Origin: Xanthomonas sp. | GTDB lineage: Bacteria; Pseudomonadota; Gammaproteobacteria; Xanthomonadales; Xanthomonadaceae | Reading direction: 5' to 3' | NCBI RefSeq assembly: GCF_017163755.1 | Contig: NZ_JAFIWC010000004.1 | Location: 124,001 to 188,000 of the forward strand | DNA: 64,000 nucleotides | Part shown: positions 57,966 to 64,000 of the stretch, piece after piece | Layout: every line of letters begins with the position of its first letter | How positions within the stretch are numbered: position 1 is the first letter of the stretch | Position numbers and translations under genes: made by a program | The notes under the pieces: model-generated | The model's database searches: none | Told to the model about the DNA's origin: nothing | Seen by the model: only the letters and a program-made list of their open reading frames with translations

Positions 57966-58856
57966 TCAGCGCGTGCGTCCCGCCAGCCAGATGCCCAGCG
58001 CCGCCAGCGCGAAACCGCACAGCTTCAGCGCGGTCAGATGCTCGCCGAGCAGCAGGTGCCCGAACACCGCGGTCACCGGCGGCATCAGGAAGAACAGCGC
58101 GGCCACCCGCGTCGCCGCGCCGCGGCGGATCAGCAGGAACAACAACGCGAAGCCGCCGACCGAATTGACCAGCACCAGCCAGGCCATCGCGCCGACGAAC
58201 GCGCTGCCGGCATGGAAGCGGAAGCCCTCCATCGCCGCCAGCGGCAGCAACGCCAGCGCCGCGGCGGCGTTCTGGATCGCCAGGCCCACGCGCAGGTCGA
58301 TATGCGAGGCGTGGCGCTTCTGGTACAGGGTGCCGGCGCTGATCCCGAGCAGGCCCACCAGCAGCGCCAGCCAGCCCGACCACGGCGTGGCGCCGTCGAT
58401 GCGGTCGGCGGCGACCGTGGCCACCCCGGCGAAGCCCAGCGCCATCCCGCCCCACTGCGGCAGCCGCAGACGCTCGCCGCCCGACCACGGACTGGCCCAG
58501 GCGACCAGCAACGGCATCGCGCCGATCACCAGCGCGGCGACGCCGGAGCTGGCGCCCAGCGCGAAGGCGCCGTAGACGCCGCCGAACTGCATCGCCAGCA
58601 TCAGTACCCCGACCACGACGCTGTGCCGCAACGCCGTGCGGTCGACCGCCGCCAGCCGCGCCGGGCCGGCCGCCAGCGCGAAGCACAGCGCGGCCAGCCC
58701 GAAGCGCCACAGCAGGGCGGTGAACGGCGCGGCCTCGGCGACCACCCACTTGCCGGCGATGTAGCCGGTGCACCAGACCAGCACGAACGCCCAGCCTAGC
58801 AGCAGGCCGGTCGTGCCGTGGGTTCCTGCCTGCGTGGTCGAGCGCATTGCGGTCAT
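57966..58856 (-). CDS. EamA-family (DMT) transporter
   Basis: 296-residue, ten-helix inner-membrane transporter made of two EamA repeats. Seen: FVLVWCTGYIAGKWVVAEA in helix 1, AFALGASSGVAALVIGAMPLL, and FFLMPPVTAVFGHLLLGE in repeat 2. Exports small metabolites in known relatives. Several ATGs lie close together (58865, 58856, 58847); 58856 is a compromise. Convergent with the GMC gene. Confidence 0.88.
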   Translation of the reverse strand: MTAMRSTTQAGTHGTTGLLLGWAFVLVWCTGYIAGKWVVAEAAPFTALLWRFGLAALCFALAAGPARLAAVDRTALRHSVVVGVLMLAMQFGGVYGAFALGASSGVAALVIGAMPLLVAWASPWSGGERLRLPQWGGMALGFAGVATVAADRIDGATPWSGWLALLVGLLGISAGTLYQKRHASHIDLRVGLAIQNAAAALALLPLAAMEGFRFHAGSAFVGAMAWLVLVNSVGGFALLFLLIRRGAATRVAALFFLMPPVTAVFGHLLLGEHLTALKLCGFALAALGIWLAGRTR

Positions 58857-59165
58857 GGCGGCCATCATCGCCTGCGCGCCAGGCCCGGTCACTGCGGCTT
58901 TGGTCGCGGCTGGCTTAACCGCAGCCGGCCGGCGGCAGCGCATGTGCCGCCATGCCGGCACATGCCGCGGCATGCGGATTGCATGGCTTCCCGCACCGCC
59001 AAGCTCGTGGCGGCGGGCCTCGGCAGGGCCGCGGAAGCGGCTGTCCTGGCACGGCAAATCACCAGCAGGATCAAGGCGATGCCCATTCATCTTCTCCCGG
59101 TTTGTGCAATGGCGAAAAGCGGCGCTAGAATCGGTTTCGGCAGCACCTCACAGGCATCACGCGCG

Positions 59166-60542
59166 ATGACACAGAACAGCAGGCACCGGATCCTACGACC
59201 GGTGGCAACCGGGTTGCTCGGGGCGCTTTTGCCCCTCGCGATGTCCTCCACCGCGCAGACGCCGACACCGGCCGAGCCGCTGTACACCGAGGCCACGCGC
59301 TACACCTCCCCGACCCAGCCGCTGCCCTATCGCGCCGCGCTGCCCGAGAGCCGGGTGCTGCCGCTGGCCAAGGACTTCGATGCCGCCAGCTTCGAGGCGA
59401 TGGCCGAGCAGCTCACCTACGGCGAACGCGTACCGGGCATGGCGGTGGCGATCGTGCAGAACGGCCGCGTGATCAGCGCACGCGGCTACGGCGTCACCGA
59501 CGTCAACAATCCGCAGCCGGTCGATGCGCACACCGTGTTCCGCCTGGCGTCGCTGTCCAAGGCCTTCGCCGGCACCATGGCCGGGCTGCTGGTCAACGAC
59601 GGCACGCTGCGCTGGGACAGCAAGGTCACCGACTACGTGCCCGGCTTCCAGCTCAGCGACCCGGTCGCCACGCGCCAGTTGAACGTCGCCGACCTGCTCA
59701 GCCACCGCGTCGGCCTCACCTACAACGCCTACGACCGCGACGTCGAGTCCAACGCCGACTACTACACGCTCAGTCACAAGCTGGCCTACGCGCCGCTGAA
59801 GTGCGCGCCGGGCGAGTGCTACGCCTACCAGAACGTCGCCTTCAGCCTGATCGGCGACGTGGTGTTCGCCGCGTCCGGCAGTTTCTACGAGCAGTCGGTG
59901 GAGCGCCGCATCTTCAAACCGCTGGGCATGAACGACGCCAGCATGGGCCTGGCCGGCATCCAGGCCAGCCCGCGCTGGGCGCGTCCGCACGTGCGCAGCC
60001 GCAACGGCTGGGTGTCGCTGACGCCCAAGCCCACCTATTACCGCCTGGCGCCGGCCGCCGGCGTCAACGCCAGCATCAGCGACATGGCGCAGTGGCTGAT
60101 CGCGCAGACCGGCCATCGTCCCGACGTGCTGCCGGCGCCGCTGCTGGCCACGCTGCACGCGCCGCTGATCTCCACGCCCGGCGAAATGCGCTCGGGCTGG
60201 CGCCGCGAACGGGTCAACTCGGCCAGCTATGCGCTGGGCTGGCGCGTGTTCGACTACTCCGGCCACCAGGTGGTGTTCCATGCCGGCGCGGTGCAGGGCT
60301 ACCGCGGCCTGGTCGCGCTGATGCCCGAACGCGACCTTGGCGTGGCGATCCTGTGGAACGGCGAGAGCGGCCTGCCGTCGGGACTGCTGCCGACCATCCT
60401 CGACCGCGCGATCGGCCTGCCGGCGCAGCGCTGGCTGGACGTGGACACCGACTTCGGCAGCGACAACCTGATGGCCGAACGTCCGGACCCGAACGACAAG
60501 AAGGGCGCCTCGTCGTCCAAGTCGGTCGCCTCGCCGCGCTGA
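59166..60542 (+). CDS. Class C beta-lactamase-like serine hydrolase
   Basis: 458-residue exported protein (signal sequence about 1-31). Serine-hydrolase motifs: Ser129-x-x-Lys132 in RLASLSKAF, Tyr221-x-Asn223 in YAYQN, and His372-x-Gly in FHAGAV in place of KTG. This pattern fits esterases and D-aminopeptidase-like enzymes more than true beta-lactamases. The C-terminal 25 residues are polar and disordered. A 12-bp hairpin follows at 60568-60595. Confidence 0.88.
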   Translation: MTQNSRHRILRPVATGLLGALLPLAMSSTAQTPTPAEPLYTEATRYTSPTQPLPYRAALPESRVLPLAKDFDAASFEAMAEQLTYGERVPGMAVAIVQNGRVISARGYGVTDVNNPQPVDAHTVFRLASLSKAFAGTMAGLLVNDGTLRWDSKVTDYVPGFQLSDPVATRQLNVADLLSHRVGLTYNAYDRDVESNADYYTLSHKLAYAPLKCAPGECYAYQNVAFSLIGDVVFAASGSFYEQSVERRIFKPLGMNDASMGLAGIQASPRWARPHVRSRNGWVSLTPKPTYYRLAPAAGVNASISDMAQWLIAQTGHRPDVLPAPLLATLHAPLISTPGEMRSGWRRERVNSASYALGWRVFDYSGHQVVFHAGAVQGYRGLVALMPERDLGVAILWNGESGLPSGLLPTILDRAIGLPAQRWLDVDTDFGSDNLMAERPDPNDKKGASSSKSVASPR

Positions 60543-60765
60543 TACGCCAACCGGCACGCCACGGAATCACGAAGGCGGCGCGAGCCGCCTTCGTGCTGTC
60601 TGGGCCGGCGTCGTTCCGGAAGTTGCCGCCGGCACGGGCGGCGCCAATCCGGGCCGGGCGATCGCGCGGCGGCATCGACGCCGTTCCACCACCACGGGAG
60701 CGGAGTGATACCGGTGCGTCGGCAACCCGAATCGCGAACGGCGTACGGCGAGGTTTCGGTCCTGA

Positions 60766-60963
60766 GCAGATCGCGGCACGACGACGCGGCAGCGCCGCCG
60801 TCCGGAGCCGGCACCATCTTGCTCAGACACACGACGTATCGTGCGCGCATAGCGGCATGCACTGCAGTCTGCGCTCGCCCGGTCCGGCTCGGCAGATCCG
60901 CGGCACGACGACGCGGCGCCCGCCGCCGTCTGGAGCCGGCACCATGCTCAGGCAAACGTGTCG
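60766..60963. repeat. Imperfect direct repeats, 126 bp apart
   Basis: Copy 1 at 60766-60835 and copy 2 at 60892-60963 both read GCAGATC...GCGGCACGACGACGCGGC, then a variable CGCC stretch, then GGAGCCGGCACCAT and CTCAG. The intervening 56 bp is not repeated. No coding frame runs through both. Confidence 0.75.
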
Positions 60964-61597
60964 ATGCGGGCGGCGCGGCGTGCGCTGCGCCCTGCCTCGC
61001 CCGGGTCCGGCGCGGCGCGACCCTCGCGCTGGCGATGCGGCGGCACACAGGCCATGTGAGGCGCGCGTCGCGCCATTAGGCGCCACGCACCTCGCGCGGC
61101 CTGTCGGCGGACAGCCCGCTACTCGCAAAGCCGCATTGCAGGGCCGGGTCGCGGTGGCGGATCCCCATCGATGCCACCAGCATCTGGGCGCCTTGCACAT
61201 CTGCCGATGGACGTGTCGCTGCCGGGGATGAGCGGCCCGCAGGCAGGCTCGCACCGACCCGCGTCCACCGGTCTGTCAACCCGTCCCGATCCGGAGCAAG
61301 TGCCCAGGTGTGCGACACGTGCAGCGAGCCGGATCGTGCCTGCGCCGATATCGACGAGGACATCTTCAAGCCACCTGCATTCCACGGCCCTCGATCAACG
61401 ACCTCGGACCGACGTTGCAGCCGGCGACGCTGCGGCTACGCCGCCGGACGCGGCGATGGCGGCAATGGCGATGGCACTGGCGATGGCACCACTGCGCATC
61501 GCCGCTTTCCCGCGCCCGTCGGGCTCGCCGTGCAGGCGTGGGGCGCGGCACGCAGGAGGAGCCGCGGAGCGTATCGTGGCACCCGTCAGGCGCCCAA

Positions 61598-61638
61598 TAA
61601 AAAAGCTCCCTCCCCGCTGGGCACCGGGGAGAGAGCTT
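61598..61638 (-). terminator. Rho-independent terminator of the H1-like gene
   Basis: Minus strand: 14-bp stem (one G-T pair) between 61625-61638 and 61603-61616, loop of eight bases, followed by TTTTTTATT. Confidence 0.93.
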
Positions 61639-61661
61639 AGGTACGGCTAATCGGAATGGAA

Positions 61662-62105
61662 TTAGATCAGCGGCGCGGGCGTTGCCGGCAGTGCAACCGG
61701 AGCGGCCTTCTTCTTGCGAGCAGCCGGCTTCTTCTTAGCCACAGCCTTCTTTGCCGTCGCCTTCTTCGCAGCCGGCTTCTTGGCAGCGGACTTCTTCACT
61801 GCCTTCTTCGCGGTCGCCTTCTTGGCGGTCTTCTTGCCGGCGGACTTCTTCACCGCCTTCTTCGCGGTGGCCTTCTTGGCGGTCTTCTTGGCCGCGGTCT
61901 TCTTGGTGGCGGACTTCTTTACCGCCTTCTTCGCCGTTGCCTTCTTGGCGGTCTTCTTCACCGCCTTCTTGGCGGCCGACTTCTTGGCTACCTTCTTGAC
62001 CGCCTTCTTCGCGGAGGCCTTCTTGGCTACCGACTTCTTGGCGGCAGACTTCTTGACCGCTTTCTTAGCGGCCGGCTTTTTCTTCGCAGCTTTTTTCGTG
62101 GCCAT
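61662..62105 (-). CDS. Histone H1-like Lys/Ala-rich DNA-binding protein
   Basis: 147-residue, extremely basic protein built from [13 protein letters not shown]-type repeats, as in eukaryotic H1 tails, AlgP of Pseudomonas and H1-like proteins of Xanthomonas. It should bind DNA without sequence choice and compact it. It has no globular domain; only the last 20 residues ([12 protein letters not shown] end) differ. The ATG at 62105 is preceded by GAGGAG. The repeats make length changes by slippage likely. Confidence 0.93.
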   Translation of the reverse strand: MATKKAAKKKPAAKKAVKKSAAKKSVAKKASAKKAVKKVAKKSAAKKAVKKTAKKATAKKAVKKSATKKTAAKKTAKKATAKKAVKKSAGKKTAKKATAKKAVKKSAAKKPAAKKATAKKAVAKKKPAARKKKAAPVALPATPAPLI

Positions 62106-63376
62106 GGGATGGCTCCTCGTCAGTGAACTATGGATTGAAAACGCCCAGTTGAAGCAAACCCGCGGCGATGGGCCGCCTGCAGGATCCGCCGACGCGTCGC
62201 GCGTGCCGGGTCGGATACAGAAACACCCGCATCGAAGGCCGATACGGGTGCCATGCCAGGGGAGACGTTGCGTTTCTCGGAGGGAAGCGACACCTGATCC
62301 ACCATCGTCGGGTTCCTGGCGGATGTCCAAGTTGTGCTTCGAGTTTCGATGTTGATCCGGCTCACTCTCTTTTCGCAGCAACGTCTGCTGGGCGAAACCT
62401 AATCACGCTTTTTTTTACTGTCAACACTTCTGCGCACGATTTTTTTCCAAAGCCGCACGCGCCGACGCCGTTGCCGGTCCGGACAGGCGCGCCGAAACCG
62501 CCGCCGCGATGCCCGCAACACGCGCCGACAAACATCGCTTCGAAAAAAAACAGCGGTAATTCCCGTGGTTTTTTGCAATCGCCCGAATACGAGCGCGCCA
62601 TCGCGACCGGCGCGGACGCATCGCCACGGGCGCGACGAGCGCTTCGCCCAGCCTGTCCGCAAGCTGAAAAAAACTTTGCATGCGTTGCGCGCTTCTGGCG
62701 TCGCACAAGAGCAAATGCGCAAAACTGCGCAAACTTTTTCGCCGCTGTCGGCGCCGAACGCCGCGCATGCAAGCGCCGGATCGGCATCGGCGCGGGTGCG
62801 ATCGCGTCGCCGCGACGCATCGCATGGCGTCCGCTGCACGCTCACGCTGGCGTCATCTCGGCGTTCGTCGTGCGCATGCGCATCGACCGGCGAAGGCGAG
62901 ATGCGGCGGCTCGGCGGCGGCGCATCGCCCGCCGTCGACGACAGCAACGCAGCAAGCGCGTCGAGCGCGGCCGCGCGGCGGCAGCGCGCGAGCGAGGCGC
63001 GGTCGCGGCACCGCCGACGCATCGCCATGGCATCGCGCGGCGCGGCGGTCGGCGCCGCAAAGCCGAGCGAGCGGTGCGTACGCGCGCCTGCCGGACAAAA
63101 AACGGCATCCGGTAAGCGGCAAAAAATTGACGGTGCCGCCGGCACGTCCGCTGCCGGCGCTGCGGTCCGCCGCTCGCGTCACCGCCGCAGGCTGCCGCAC
63201 GCCGCGGTCCGCACACGCCCGCATGCCGCTGGCGCGCTGCCGCGCGCATCGAGACGCGCCGATGGCCATCGTCTCCACACGGCGTTGACGCATCCCGGGC
63301 GAGCGGACCGCGAACGCGCCGTCGCAGCGCACCGGCGCGCGCACCGCGGACGCGCCGGCACGCATGCGGGGCCCAA
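62106..63376. other. 1.3-kb gene-poor region upstream of the H1-like gene
   Basis: No supported gene. The half near the H1-like gene is its leader and promoter region. Between 62400 and 62740 short A or T runs of six to nine bases occur in otherwise GC-rich DNA (62407-62414, 62441-62447, 62525-62533, 62569-62574). From 62750 to 63370 the sequence is CG/GC-dinucleotide rich with low complexity. Confidence 0.6.
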
Positions 63377-63405
63377 AACGAAAACCGGCCGCATGAGCGG
63401 CCGGT
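63377..63405 (-). terminator. Terminator of gcvH
   Basis: Minus strand: ACCGGCCGC / GCGGCCGGT 9-bp stem, loop TCAT, followed by TTTCGTTTT. Confidence 0.88.
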
Positions 63406-63431
63406 CGGGTGATCGATGCGGGAGCGGCGGC

Positions 63432-63827
63432 TCAGTGGCCGTCTTCCTCGAGCAGCTCGGCGTAGTCGTCCGGCGCCAGCAGTTCGTTCAACTGCTCCGG
63501 GTCGTCGACTTCCAGCACGAAGATCCAGCCCTCGCCGTACGCGTCCTCGTTGATCGTTTCCGGCTTGTCGCTCAGCGCGGTGTTGACCTCGACCACCGTG
63601 CCGGTGAGCGGGCTGTACACGTCGGACGCGGCCTTGACCGACTCGACCACGGCTGCGCCGTTGCCGGCCTCGACGTGGTCGCCGACGTTGGGCAGCTCGA
63701 CATAGACCAGGTCGCCGAGCAGGCCCTGGGCATGATCGGAAATGCCGACGGTGACGCGACCGTTGCCTTCGACGCGCGCCCATTCATGGGACTTGAGGAA
63801 TTTGAGGTCGCCAGGGATCTCGCTCAT
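63432..63827 (-). CDS. gcvH: Glycine cleavage system H protein
   Basis: 131-residue lipoyl carrier protein moving the aminomethyl group between P, T and L proteins. The lipoylated lysine is Lys65 in [14 protein letters not shown]; full family length. It follows gcvT by 91 bp on the same strand and ends at a strong terminator. No glycine riboswitch is visible in the short spacer. Confidence 0.97.
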   Translation of the reverse strand: MSEIPGDLKFLKSHEWARVEGNGRVTVGISDHAQGLLGDLVYVELPNVGDHVEAGNGAAVVESVKAASDVYSPLTGTVVEVNTALSDKPETINEDAYGEGWIFVLEVDDPEQLNELLAPDDYAELLEEDGH

Positions 63828-63918
63828 GGGGCTGCTCCGGGAAAAGACGATGGTCGGGGACGGGTGGCTAGTGTAGCGAACACGATGCGCAAGGAAGAAG
63901 CCATGCGTCGCCGCCGGC

Positions 63919-64000
63919 TCAGCCGGCGACGCCGGGCTGGACCTGGCCTTCGCGCACGAACGGGAACTTCACCACCCGCACCGGCACTTCCTTGCCGCGG
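63919..64000 (-). CDS. gcvT: Aminomethyltransferase, C-terminal end (partial)
   Basis: The last 26 or so codons of a gene running in from the right edge. The end peptide [18 protein letters not shown] matches the conserved C-terminus of GcvT (T protein). Its position just before gcvH supports this. The rest lies outside the window. Confidence 0.8.
   Translation of the reverse strand, partial: RGKEVPVRVVKFPFVREGQVQPGVAG

Larger units (their letters stand above)
60543..61661. other. 1.1-kb gene-poor region
   Basis: No convincing gene on either strand. Contains a hairpin (60568-60595, CACGAAGGCGGC stem, no T-run), two imperfect direct repeats (60766-60835 and 60892-60963) and, at the end, the terminator of the H1-like gene. 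Open frames are GC-driven and show no family pattern apart from a short receiver-like peptide at 61206-61235. Confidence 0.6.

Noticed and set aside
59166-60542. Genuine AmpC-type beta-lactamase
   Set aside because: SxxK and YxN are present but the KTG box is replaced by HAG, which is usual in esterase-like family members.
61714-62355. Long hydrophobic open frame opposite the H1-like gene
   Set aside because: It is the antisense of Lys/Ala codons (reads as Phe/Ala/Leu); the minus-strand frame has a ribosome site, terminator and family match.
62120-62365. 81-codon minus-strand frame with a TetR-like [11 protein letters not shown] stretch
   Set aside because: Too short for a TetR protein, no ribosome site, and it occupies the leader of the H1-like gene; resemblance is probably chance.

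Overview
The window is chromosomal DNA from a very GC-rich gammaproteobacterium, most likely a Xanthomonas or a close relative in the Xanthomonadaceae. This rests on several things seen together: the overall gene content, REP-like intergenic palindromes of the GTAGGAG...GGGGCTTCAGCCCC type, a metX-metB-hom operon, an H1-like Lys/Ala protein, and a large TonB-dependent receptor. No phage, plasmid, insertion sequence, CRISPR array, tRNA or rRNA was found. Genes are dense and mostly housekeeping or conserved accessory, with two gene-poor stretches near the right end (60.5-61.7 kb and 62.1-63.4 kb).

Layout. 1-5.6 kb: the end of an MFS exporter, then a six-gene minus-strand operon equivalent to E. 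coli yjfIJKLMC (DUF2170, PspA-like, DUF2491, DUF350, DUF1190 lipoprotein, ATP-grasp ligase). 5.9-7.8 kb: pdxH, an AAC(6')-type acetyltransferase and a BtuF-like binding protein, tightly packed. 7.8-14.2 kb: a P-loop kinase, aroK-aroB, a small WGR protein, hemE and an MdtD-like MFS pump, separated by REP clusters. 14.2-21.8 kb: two paralogous hybrid sensor kinases with two-component propeller sensors, separated by a three-copy 111-bp tandem array. 22-25.8 kb: YceI/cytochrome b561/YceI, a short glutaredoxin-like protein and L-serine dehydratase. 25.9-32.6 kb: a propeller diguanylate cyclase, an exported hydrolase and a secreted GH18 chitinase. 32.7-36.3 kb: metX-metB-hom behind a SAM-I riboswitch. 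36.4-45.2 kb: M23 peptidase, prfC, a hemolysin III family protein, an AsmA protein, a CBS protein, a GtrB-like glycosyltransferase, mtgA and hslO. 45.3-49.3 kb: a predicted outer-membrane protein and a TonB-dependent receptor, each ending in a strong terminator. 49.6-54.3 kb: a TetR regulator divergent from a hydrolase-fadE pair, then a hotdog protein. 54.3-60.5 kb: DUF1304, a nucleotide-transporter-like MFS protein, a GMC oxidoreductase, an EamA transporter and a class-C serine hydrolase. 61.7-64 kb: the H1-like protein, gcvH and the end of gcvT.

How the genes work together. The clearest units are the envelope-stress yjf operon, the SAM-controlled methionine operon, and the fatty-acid cluster, whose shared promoter carries two matching operator-like palindromes exactly 36 bp apart. 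The three propeller proteins suggest extracellular sensing feeding phosphorelay and c-di-GMP output. No wholly new system can be proven from sequence alone. The best candidates for further work are the yjf operon, where an ATP-grasp ligase sits beside a lipoprotein ending in Gly-Gly, the TetR/fadE operators, and the twin hybrid kinases.
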